From Prostheceraeus crozeri (lineage: Eukaryota > Platyhelminthes > Polycladida > Euryleptidae): DNA of 64,000 nt. The stretch covers positions 124,001 to 188,000 of the forward strand of contig CAJQUW010004434.1 in NCBI GenBank assembly GCA_907163375.1, given 5' to 3'. Under the pieces are notes generated by a model that was not told the origin of the DNA, ran no database searches, and worked only from the letters and a program-made list of their open reading frames with translations. Shown here piece after piece: positions 23,101 through 35,100 of the stretch. Both the position numbers and the translations under genes were made by a program. Positions within the stretch are counted from its first letter, which is position 1, and each line of letters opens with the position of its first letter.

Positions 23101-26100
23101 CTGATCAAGCGGGACTCTCCACTGGCAGTCCGTTCAACAAAATTCTGACCGAAAAGTTGGGAAAGAGTAAAGTGTTTGCAAAGCTGGTGCCACATCTTCT
23201 CTCAGAAGAACAGCGGTCAACACGACTTCAACTGAGTCGTCAGAACCTCCGAAGATTCCGAAGGGACGGTGAAGACTTTCTGATTCGATTCATCACTTGC
23301 AGCAAGACATGGGTCTTCAGTTGGGATCCTGAACTCAAGCATCAATCGGCTGAGTTGCTTGACGAAGGAACACCAAGACCGGAGAAGGCACGAAGGAAGC
23401 AAGGAGGACTGAAGGTGATGCATATCGTCTTTGTCGATATCTTTGGCGCAATTTTTCTTGGCCTCTTCCCACGGGCACGACAGTGAATGGTCTCTATTAC
23501 CTTTGGGTCCTGAAGGAAAAGCTTCGACCAACATTTCGAAGGAAGCGACAGAACCTTGACATTCAGGATGTGATTTTTCACCATGACAACGCTCCAGCGC
23601 ATTGCAAGCGTCAAGTCATCGAACTCTTCGACTCCTGGAATTGGGAAGTTCTGTCACATCCTCCTTATTCCGCAGATTTAGCGCCCTGTGACTTTTACAT
23701 TTTCCTCAAAATGAAGGAGACATTTCGTGGCATCAGATTTGAATCGCCAGAGGAGATCATTCGTGCGACGAAGAACTCTTTGACTGAACTGGCCAGAGAT
23801 GGATTCCGATCTGTTTTTGAAGGACTGGTCCATCGCTGGGAAAAGTGCATCACTAACCAGGGTTCGCATGTTGAATGAGTACACAATAAAGTAAAATTGT
23901 GGAAAGTTTTGTTATTTTTACTTCAAAAAGGATGTATTCTTCAACCGAGGGTTATCTTGTAAAATATGAAATACATATCACAAAACGTTTCGCCCTTGAC
24001 TTAATCACTTGATCACACTAAAGATGATGAAATTTTACAGTGTTCTCTTAGACGTCTAAGAGAACATTGTAAAATTTCATCATCTTTAGTGTATTTGCAT
24101 CTGTGTCAACATTCCGCGATTCCAGACCCAAACAATATTCACTGGTCTATAGTGCACTTTGGTCTGCGTAATACTGATGTCAGACATGCGGTAGAATTTA
24201 AAGAGATTTGTTCACAACGCCCAGACATAAATGTACAGCACTCGAATTTCTAGTCACACAAGTGATCAAGCCAAGGGCGAAACGTTTTGTGATATTTATT
24301 TCTTATTTTACAATATAACTCTCGGTTGAAGAATACATCCTTTCTGAATTGATAGCCTATATACCAACCGATTAATTCCATGGATCATTTACTTCAAAAC
24401 TTTGGTTTTGAGAGAACAGCGAAACTTATTTTCTGAACGCACCTCGTAGACTGAATGCAAATCTGAATCGGAACAGATAACGACAACATATTGTAGAATG
24501 CCAAGTTGGTGCTAAGTGCTCGTTTTGAATTGATGGTGCCACCTAACTTACATGCGAAATTTGTAGGTATTCTAACATACAGTACGAACAACCTTACCCA
24601 ATTGACCTAGGGAATTTTTTAGCAAGAGAGGTTTCAAAAAGAAAAATGTATTTTCAGTTACTTTTTAATAATATGTGCGTACATTCACAATATTTCTTAC
24701 ATGCTACACTAAAACACGAAAGCACCACTAGCGTATCCACTGTTTTATACTGAGTTGCTCCTGTATCTGATATACGTACTCTATGGGACGAGGATAAATT
24801 GAATTTTGACATAATTTACTCCGCTTTTTATAATTAATCTTAGATTTTGCATAACTTGCAATCTTATATAAACATATAAAATGACTGTTAAAACATCTGG
24901 CTATTCTAGGCGATCTTGAACACAAATGATTTTCCCACACTGCAAAATACATCTATGTCAACGACCTCAGCAAACTATTTGAATTAGTTGCTTCCTGCAT
25001 GTCATATTCGTCAATTGTAGCATTCGTACTCACCACCTGCAACTTCCTCTGACTTTTTTTCTTCAGCAATTGTTGACATTCCCTTCGTTTGACTTTTATC
25101 TTTGAAGCATACGATTGTTGCAATTCCTGTAGATTTGTTCCCTAAAAAAGGACAACATTGTTGAAAAGAAAGTAGTTCGACATATTTTGCGCAAAATCCT
25201 CACCTCTTGAAACTTGATATGGAGGTGTTTGCCAACGGGTACCACCAAACCACCTTCGGAGGAACCATTCGTGAGTATTGGAATACTTAGGGCTCCAGCG
25301 ACAAAGGTTCCCATCCGGTCGAGGCAATCAGGGTCCGTGAATTCCAAGCCAACTGAAGAGGCATTAGATGTTTATACGCAAACAATGTTGAGGAATGGCT
25401 AATACTCACATGTAATCACACACCGTTTACACATAATGTCACTCACATGTTCTGAATTCACTATTTTCTAAAGTCCCTCTCAAAGTGCTAAATTTAGTCG
25501 AAGATTCTTATTTTGCTCAGCTAGTTATGACCAAAAATTGATACAGCTAGGGCTTTAAGCCAACTTGCGCACCCACATCATCGTGTGACACCAAAGTAAA
25601 TGGATATGCACATGTACTTCAACAGGCCAATTTCGGTAGTCTGAGCGTCCTTGCCCTCGTAAAACAGAACGGTGGAGCAGAGACATTCCTCCAATTCCTT
25701 CAAGCATGCTTCCGTCATCTCCACTCCAACAGCTAGGCATCGGGAAAGCGGGTTCCTGTGGAATTCGAAGTTCCGCCCTCTGCACCTGTCGGAAACTCAT
25801 GCCCTAACTCAGATCCTTTCCGCTGAGAAGAAGAGATATCCTCATCCACTGTCTTACGAAAGGATGCACGTTTAGCCGCGTTAGATATCTAATCTTTATC
25901 ATGGATATACGTGACATATAACATGTCTTGTGTAATAGTAGATATCTATCCTGTTAATCTGTATTCAAATGTTTGATCGTGATAACTTCATAAATAAAGT
26001 GTTATAGACACAAGAAGGACTTCTACACTGGTGAGCCCGAATTCGAAGACGCAAAAATGTCAAATGATAAAAACAATTTTGGTGAGCTTGCAACTGCAAT

Positions 26101-29100
26101 ACAAAACCTGGCAACGGCCTCTATAACTTCAAGCACAACACTCACTTGGTATCAATGCGGTCTCTTTGAAATTACCAGAATTTTGGCCAACAGATCCAGA
26201 GTTATGGTTTACACGAATTGAAGCCATTATCGACAGGTTTACTAGATGGCCAGAAGCAATTCCTATGGCAAATGCAACATCGGAAACATGTGTAAAAGCA
26301 TCAATACGACATTGGATAGCTCGCTTTGGGGTTCCTAATGATATTACGTCGGATCGTGGTCCTCAATTTGTTTCGGCATTGTGTAGAGAGATGAACAATC
26401 TACTTGGAATCTCTGCCAATCAAACAACCGCGCATCATCCTCAAGCCAACGGCATGATCGAAAGATTTCACAGACATTTGAAAGCTTCCATACGAGCACG
26501 TGCAGTGGGTCCAAACTGGATGGATGAACTCCCCTTTGTCCTTCTAGGGATTCGCTCACCTTGGCGTGAGGACCCAGACTGCTCTCCATTTGAACTAGTA
26601 TATGGAAATACTCTAAATCTTCCCGGCCAGTTTCTGCCAAACAAAGATATTTCCTTTTTGCAGCCGTCTAGTGGTTTTCTTCAACAACTACAAACATACA
26701 TGCAAAATGCCCTTCCAACACCCCAAAATATCACGGCACACGCTATTCCAATGTTCCAAGTAATCTCGCATCTACTGATTATGTTTATGTTAGAACAGAC
26801 GGTCACCGTTCCTTTTTACAACCTCCATACTCCGGACCTTATCGCATACTGACTACACATGACAAGTATTTTTTTCTTGACGTAAATGGTCAAAACTCAA
26901 AAATTTCCATTGACAGATTGAAAACTGCATATGTTGTAAAATCGTCAGACATTACCAGTTGACTTATCTTTCAGCGTTCTCGTTAGCTCCCCTTACCTCA
27001 CCGCTGGGAGGGGAGTACTGTAGCCGAGTTAGATATCTAATCTTTATCATGGATATACATGACATATAATATATACATATAATATATCTATCCTGTTAAT
27101 CTGTATTCAAATGTTTGATCGTGATAACTTCATAAATAAAGTGTTATAGACACAGAAGGACTTCTACACACGTTTGGATTGTGCACAGTGCAAAGAAATC
27201 AGCTTCATGCCAGCATCCAGGTTTCAACTTCCATTCCTATGTCTTCATTCATCATCGAAAATTACAGCACACGGCAGCGTACGCTCGTATAATAAATTCA
27301 AAATCAGTATTAAGATGTAGCGATTAAATTCATACATGTACTGAAGATCAACATGGTCAAGACTAAGTGGATGTGCAACACTCATGTCGCCAACAACACC
27401 ATCACTGTTGGCCGGCATACGATCGAACAGGTCAGTAGCTATGTCCATCTTAGTCAGGAACTGACCATGGAACATACGAACGGCCGCGAGTTGGCGCGCA
27501 GAAGGAAGGTCGCCTGTATCAGTTACGCTTCCATTACGGAGGCGGTCAGCAGCAAGAAGATCAATCCTTTGATCAGGGCAAATCAATTCAACAGCTGTGT
27601 GATACCGGCTCTGCTCTAAGAGTCAGAAACATGGTCGACGACTTCAGTTGACCGGCATAAACTGACTGACACTCAGCGCGCGATCGAATGCCGCATGGCT
27701 GGCGTCACATGGATCGACCGGACTAGCAGCGAGCGGCTGCGAACGATGACCGGGGTTGAGGGAAATCCTGCCGTTGAGAGATGAATGTTTATATTGATCT
27801 ACGTTAATCGTACATCAGAACAAATTAATTGGTAGCGAATGCGCTAGCGATTTAAAAACGAGTCCAGAGGTCAGTACTGCGGTGCAATGATTAATTTCGG
27901 CCCAATTTCAGCTTCAATCAAACAATTACTGAGCGTACTTCGATGTATGCAGCATGCATGTGATTTTCATCTTCATTGCATTTCTGGACGGGATTCAGGT
28001 ACCAATAAAATTCACTCCCCCCCCCCCCCAGTTGACTGATGATTAAAGAAATTATCAAGAGAACACAGACCTGGTTTAAAGCAAAAGACACACTCACTTA
28101 AGCTCTCTCTTAAAACATCACTAAATCCTGTCCATTTCCTAACCACTGCACACGAATGCAGCATCTCATCAATTAATGATTTCTCATCTTCACTAATCCA
28201 TTCGATATCCTCCCGGGGCTCCGGCATGCTGCTGACGCAAAGACTCGATCCTCCAACTTCATTCGTGTCTCGTAGGCCCATCCCTTCCTGTAGTTTTCTC
28301 CACATATATTCAGTTGAAAAGGGAGCAACTGGATGAAGTAAACGGAGAACCACATCGACGACGTGACCAAGAACTGCTACTTGTCTCACACGACTGGGCT
28401 TGTCTCGCGTGAAAGACATTGTGGAAACGTAGCTCACTGACACTTGCCCCTTTATGAATCTGAATACTTCATTGGCAAGCAGATGATAATTATGCTCTTC
28501 CATGGCAATATAACATCGGTCAACCAATTCATTCAATTCCGAGAGTATCCAGCGATCGATGACGGTGAAATCCTGAAAAAATAATATGTAGCGCGTTTCA
28601 TAAAAGACCGATCACCTTCAAATTTGCCAAAATTGATAATTACATTATTATAGATGAACATGCTCTATGGACAATGCTAAATATGAACATTTATTTACTC
28701 ATTTATCTCCCCATGGGTCCCACCACAATGGAGGTGCGGCAAAACCATTAGAAATAAAGAATTACAATGTCAATAATACTAGTTGGTCACATTTGGTCCT
28801 ACGTCCAGTTCACAATTCTTCTCCATTCCCTTCTCTCTTTTACGTCATCGGCTACACAGTCCTTCCATCGCATCCTTGGGCGCCCGCGTTGTCTTCTGCC
28901 TTCCACTTACATTGCCCCAGCCTTCTTCGGTATTCTCTCGTCCTCCATTCTCTCCACATGACCTGCCTATCTTAATCGACTGTTCTTGATCTTCCTGGTT
29001 ATCGTCTTCTGCAGTCCCACTTCTTGCCTCAAATCATTCATACTTCTCCTATCGATCTTCCGAACCACGCATATTCTCCTTGTTCAATTGTATCGACCGT

Positions 29101-32100
29101 TTCGCCATCTGCTTCTTCGTTAATGACAATGTATCCAATCCATAAGTGCATGCTGGAATAACATCTATTTAAAAAACAAATCAGCTCTCATCAGACCAGC
29201 AAAGTCAACTGTAATATTCGGCACACCATTCCACATATTATGTAGAATTCTTTCATATTGGAATCCTATGATGGAATTTAAGATTTCCCTCTCCAAAACA
29301 ATTGATGTTGTTAGTATGCAAATTATAAAATGAATGACTGAATTTCCTTATTTTGCCTCATGTGAAGGCGGTAAGTGCACACGAGAAAAAAAAAGAAAAC
29401 GTAAAACAATCGATGATTGAAAGCGCGTCACAAGTAAAAACAAATGTTACAGTAAATAGTAAGAGTTCCCAAAGCGCTTAAAAAGCTTGCTTAAATATTT
29501 TCGTCACTATTATTCGCTACGTTGAAAAGTGACTTGATTACAGACGAATAATCAATACAATATGGGTAGCCCATTTAAAACCGTCGATTCTAATTTCTTT
29601 TAACTTTTTTCCTACTCGATCATTTTCCATGGAATTTTCTCAGAAGCTGCGTATAAACATGCAATTTATGGTTTTCCAACATGCTGCACTTTTGCGAGTA
29701 GATGTGTCGTTTTAACTGAAGTAGTGAAAAGCACTTTTTTTTATTAAATTTTGATTACCGAAATCTAAAAAGGTGAATGCTCAGAGCTTTAGAACGTCGA
29801 ATATCAATGATTGATGAGTAGGATGAGGCGCATTTCTATCTGGACGGTGCTGTCAATCGCCACAAACACATATCGTGTTAAAGAATTGGGGGAAGCCAAG
29901 TTAAGTTGTAGGTACTATATTTTTATTATTAACAACTTCCTAAAATTTTTAATAATGAATTACGTTTATTAAATGATTTAGTCCCAATAATGAGAATCGT
30001 GGGAGAAGAGCACAGATCACACAAAATTACAAACAAAACAAAGAAAAGTCAAACACGTAAGTCAATGAAAAGGAAGTCTCTTGCTGGAATAGTTGACAAG
30101 CATCGTCAGAGTGGAAAACCATCACTAGACAGCGTACTCATATGCAAAGAAACTATTGCTTCGTATCATCGTACGACAAATAGGCAAGCGAAATTTGTTG
30201 CTGATACTCATAACCTGAGGACTATGCCGATGAAGAGGAAGTTCCTCATCATCCATACTTTTCCTGAAACAACTTGATGAATGCCTGAATGATGAATGAT
30301 GAATGACAACGACATGAACAACTTGATTAATCTATTATGACTGACAGCCAAGGCATATTTGCACAGACACCAGGGTCTGGACAACCCAAATTAATTGATC
30401 GATTAAAGCCTACTACATATAGCCTCGTTATCTATAAGATTTACATGGAGTTGAAATTTTCTCCAGTACTATGCACGTCCATAGGATCAAACTTAGATGT
30501 AAATGAGACAGATCTACATGTACATCCGTCAATAGACTGTCAAAAAATGCCTCATTTAATTGAAGGATTTATGAAAAGAATTAAGAATTATCATAAAATT
30601 CATACATATTGTTTTGTCGCAGTACCTCGACTGAATATTTTTCAAAAGACATTAATCTTTTTCCAGTCTTGTAACGCTCTAAAACCAGACGAATGAGGTT
30701 CCAAAGTTTATTGATGCTTCGGCGACTGTATTCTATCTCTGAGGCTGAGAAATTGACTTGTTTTTGCTTGAAGTTATATGATAACAATGCCACACGTAAG
30801 GCATCTGCTCCCGTCAAATCCTGCAAAAAATAGAGACATCAGAAATCACCGAGAAATGTCATAATATCAAATCATATTTTTGGTGTTTGTAGCACTGATT
30901 AATTCATTCTAAGCTAATAAACTAAATGTACAGAAATGTAAAACAGAAATGTAAACTAAATGTACAATTCAGAAAACCGCACATGAGCAGGAAAATATTG
31001 ATAACAGAAGGCACTCAGAGTAACAATGCTCCAATTATCACTTTTGTGATTAGAAGTGTCAAAATGACTCCATTTGACTCATGAATTGAGCAAACTGTAT
31101 TAGGAGAAATTGAAATTCGAAACTTCAAACATCCATATACAAAGTCGTGATATAATCAGAAGATCACATGCTGTGCAAGATTAAGCTAGATTATAGCCCT
31201 ACACTTCTTTAAGAAAATATTCGCAAAAACATTAAATGTGATATCAATGAAATGCAACCACTTTTACAGCAATTTGTATCTTCTACTCCACTTCACAACT
31301 TGATAATTATCATTAAACCGATAGTAAAATGAATCCGATCGGAGTCCGATTCCGTCGTCATGTCTCCAATCTAAATCCGATTGTCAGATCTGACGGCCAT
31401 ACTTGACCTGTAAATCAGTCAGCATCAGATACCTTTAGAATGCATCAGGTATAGATGTGGGTGGTAGGGGTTCAAGCCCTACCTGACACACATTCACACA
31501 TATTCATATTCGCGAATTGAATGAAATTCGTGGAATTGAAGATCTTCATATTTACAATGTGGCTAATAAATTTTGCTTTTTTAGATATATTTTTTAAGAA
31601 CTCACTGCTTGTTCTCCACCGTCGACACTCACATCCTCCGCATTGACTTTAAAACCCATTTTCTCTGACATCAATGAGGTCATTTGAGGTTTTGACATGG
31701 GCAGCTACAAAAAAGGAAATTATGATATTTAAACAGACGCCTCTGACTTTCCGTGGAATAAATGTCTTTGGACTTGCCCAACGTTGCTCAAGACCTTTAA
31801 TAGAGCAATCTATTAAAAGTTTTCGAAGCGTTGGGCAACTCAAAGGACTTTTTATTACGCGGAATGACTGAGGCGTTAGCTTAAATACTCACATTCTCTC
31901 GTAATGGCCACAAAATCTCCTAATCGACTATAGTAGAGAAATGATGATGAGTTGATGAATAATAAAATTATTTAATGTGGTGATGTGAAAAAAAGGGTTT
32001 GAGACCACAGGATAGAGACGTCAAATATTTGATAAATGAAAAAAATACAAGCATTAAAATCACTAGATAAAATTCAGTTCTTGGTTTTTTAGGGTCTTAG

Positions 32101-35100
32101 ACATATGCACTACCAAACTCTGGATAATGCGCAGGTTGTCGCATGCACGACATGATGCGGAGGAGAACAGTTATTCGCGTAACCAGTGCATAATTGATTC
32201 TTTAATGCTCGCCAAGATTCGGTCCCATGAGGCATAGAAGTATGTGTAGTTAGGAGTAGACTAGTTGTCTGATAACTTGCTTGTACACAAAGAAAAATCT
32301 ATGGTTTGTAGATCAGTTTCGCGATCACGCTTGTCACATTATTAGTAGCTTTGGGAGTTGCTGAGAGCGAATTGCATTCTTGCAGAGAATTTCATGGGCT
32401 AACATACAATCTTTTCAATTTTCACTAAAGGTAGAGCGCGCGACACGCGAGGGATCTTTCCGACTCCTCGCTTCAATTCTCACTTCTACTACTACCTCAC
32501 TCCGGCCTACCTAAGGCGCGAAGCTATGGACTTAACCTTTTGTATGTCTATTTCAGATATTTCCAAATGGATTTCGAACTTCTACAGTTGAATTTCAGAC
32601 ATATATCTGATTCATTTGAGAAGATCTGAAATAAATTTGGAAATATTTGAATTAGACATGGGCAAGAAGTGTGAAGCCTCCTTGGGCGGACAGACTCGAA
32701 CCATGGACCTTCAGCACTTCCGTATAGACGTGTGGCTCTTTACCAACTGAGCTATCCTACCATGCTGTTATGAATAAGAGAGAAAGAGAAGGACTTGAAT
32801 GGGAATACTCACATATGATCGTCTCTTTCCTTCCACGAGTGTCTTTATCTCCAACGCATTTCCGCGCGATTTGCTCATTTTGGCTCCATGCTTATCACAC
32901 ACAAGACCATGAAGGAGAACATCGGTAAATGGCAGTTTTGAGGTCAGTTCTAACCCAAGCATCGTCATTCTTGCAACCCAAAAGAAGAGTATATCGACGC
33001 CAGTCTCTAGACATGAATTAGGATAGAACCGTGAAAAGTCAGGATTGTCAACATTTGGCCATCCTACAGCAGAAAACGGCAGCAGAGCAGAAGAAAACCA
33101 TGTGTCCAATACGTCTTCATCTTGATTCCACTCATCTTTCTGTCAAAAGATAAATAGACAGTTATACGCCAATGATAATACGTACATTCAACAAGTGTAC
33201 GAAACCGCATAGAGCAGACGCCTGGGTGGTTTAACCAGAGTGGATGGGTATCCGATTTTGATGAAGATGGTTTCTTAGAACGCCAAGAAAAACCGAATGT
33301 CGGTGGGAGATTTGTTATATGAGCTAGCTCAGCAGACATCTGCGACTGGCACAGCTATTTTGCAAAAATTGAGCTTTTTTCGAAACAAATTTTCTCGAAC
33401 GCAATTTGCGGCCGTTCGAGGCATCGCACGACGTTGGGAGTAGTGCCATTAGAATTGTATTGATCTCAATTGGTTGAATTTTTTGTGACTCTTGAGATCC
33501 ACATTTATTTGTAATTTTGTCTCAAAAACTTCGGATCGAAATGTTGCGAAAAAACTACACCTGCTTTTAATGGATTCAAGGACGGCCACCACAGCTGTCG
33601 CGCGTCCTGAAGCGGCAGGTCTATTTGAGTCAGACAACCAGCAAACCTACGACATACTATCGGACACTTTTTCTGAAACCTGCGTTCTACCCTAAAAAAT
33701 GTACTAGAATCAGCAACTCCTCCGGCTAATCTAAATTCACAGAGCATCTGGTCTTCACGTGTAGGTTCGAGAAAATATGCTTTGTGATGATAAAAAATTA
33801 AGATGTGACATTTAGGTTATGATATTTTTTAAATGTTAGACTTAAGCTTTCTGTCTTTGTTTAATCCTCGTAAAATGCATTCATCATCTTTCATGCATTC
33901 GCGCTTTCTGTCATTAGAAAGGCATGGACATAGATCCATTTCTATGGATTTAAGAAAAATCACGTAAAAAGACAGGTAGAAACAAAAGTAAAGCGGATTG
34001 CTCTGAATATATAATAAATGCACTGCACAAGTGCTTATATACGTGTATATTCATACATGGACAATTCATGCAACAGTAATACTATTTACTTAGATACCGA
34101 ACTAAACTCGATGTGAATTTTGAAATACCTCAATTAGCTCCTTCTCTTCATCGGAATTGTTCGGCACCCTCCACTCCACAGTGCCGTCCTCTCCTGTTTT
34201 ATACCAAGCAGGTACACGATGACCCCACCACAACTGTCGACTAATGCACCAATCTTCGCAATTTTTCATCCAGTCCATCCACTCACCAGCGTAGCCACGA
34301 GGAACTATCCTGAGGAAAGAAGGTTTTAATGAAATGCAACTGATTAATTCCTGATCACATTACAAATGAACTTATAGGCTCTCCGCTTCACTAAGACTCG
34401 TCGATTCTCAGCGCATATCTCCTACATAGAGATAGTTATCTCTTACATAGGCAGTTATGATGAGGTGAGTTGTAGACAGGGTTGCCACCGAGTTCTTGAA
34501 AAATATAGCAAAATAAAGCACCTAAAATTGTCGCCCCAAATCAATGCCATAACTTCAACAAGTCTTGATTTGAGAATCTTGAGATTGACAATTGACTTTA
34601 TCACTCCATTTTCTTAGAATATACAGTTCTGGCACCGATCTTTGTTTCTTCATCTCACGGTTTTGCTTGTGTTATTTAGATGTTATGTTCCGACAAGCAA
34701 CGACGGTAATTTCTTAAAAAGCTAACGATGCAAAACTGTACGCTTTAGAGGCCTGAGTTTTGTAAGAAGATTGAATCCTGTCTACAGTTGCAGTTCATTT
34801 CATCACTTATATTTTGTTTTCATATAACACATGTAAACGTTTACGTTCAACCACAGAATTGTTCTCAGGATTACCAAATCAATATCAATTAAATATGTCG
34901 TAATTCAACTCCGTAATTGTATTGATGCTGATAGCTCGCAGTAGACCATGATGCTAAAACAATGCCGTTTCCGGAAACCGTGATAATAGTTTCTACCTTA
35001 AATTCGTAAAGCAAGCATGACATCGGCAGATTAAACCAATTCCCCCAAACAACAGATCCTAGGAAGGAATGAAAGCATTTTTCATTTCATATAAAAGTAC

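Larger units (their letters stand above)
22597..24446 (+). mobile_element. mariner transposon, inactive
   Basis: Terminal inverted repeats of about 31 bp begin CGTGGTACGTTCAGAAAG (left) and CGAGGTGCGTTCAGAAAA (right, inverted), with four mismatches. TA flanks both ends. Length is 1,850 bp, of which about 420 bp is a foldback insertion after the transposase gene. It lies next to the Penelope-like element in VARS2 intron 15. Confidence 0.92.
20188..25033. other. VARS2 intron 15 with Penelope-like and mariner elements
   Basis: 4.85 kb. From 21.6 to 24.45 kb it is filled by a Penelope-like element and an adjacent mariner with a foldback insertion. The rest (20.2-21.6 and 24.45-25.03 kb) shows no recognisable gene or repeat. 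Confidence 0.7.
25872..27168 (+). mobile_element. Internally deleted Ty3/Gypsy LTR retrotransposon
   Basis: LTRs at 25,872-26,027 and 27,019-27,168 are nearly identical apart from a short indel (TAGATATCTAATC...AGGACTTCTACA) with TG(TAG)...CTACA ends. CACGT is duplicated on both sides (25,867-25,871 and 27,169-27,173). A primer-binding-like TGGTGAGCCCGA follows the left LTR, and a purine tract GGGAGGGGAG precedes the right one. Only 1 kb lies between the LTRs, against 4 kb or more in complete elements, so most of gag and pol is gone. Confidence 0.9.
25353..28097. other. VARS2 intron 13 with Gypsy and LINE fragments
   Basis: 2.7 kb holding a Gypsy derivative (25,872-27,168) and an RTE-like LINE fragment (27,340-27,775). 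The stretch 25,555-25,870 has a minus-strand frame with [20 protein letters not shown] and [12 protein letters not shown], interrupted by the Gypsy insertion on its 5' side. It could be a decayed coding piece, but I cannot assign it to a family or connect it to VARS2. Confidence 0.6.

Noticed and set aside
25555..25871. Extra VARS2 exon between exons 13 and 14
   Set aside because: The frame [12 protein letters not shown] has no fitting splice pair and no match to the conserved linker; exons 13 and 14 already join in phase.
29990..30277. 95-codon Lys/Arg-rich plus-strand frame in VARS2 intron 12
   Set aside because: No homology, no splice or promoter signals; chance frame is likely.
32690..32765. 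Possible tRNA gene on the minus strand
   Set aside because: A- and B-box-like sequences exist, but the acceptor and T stems do not pair; better explained as a SINE or relic.
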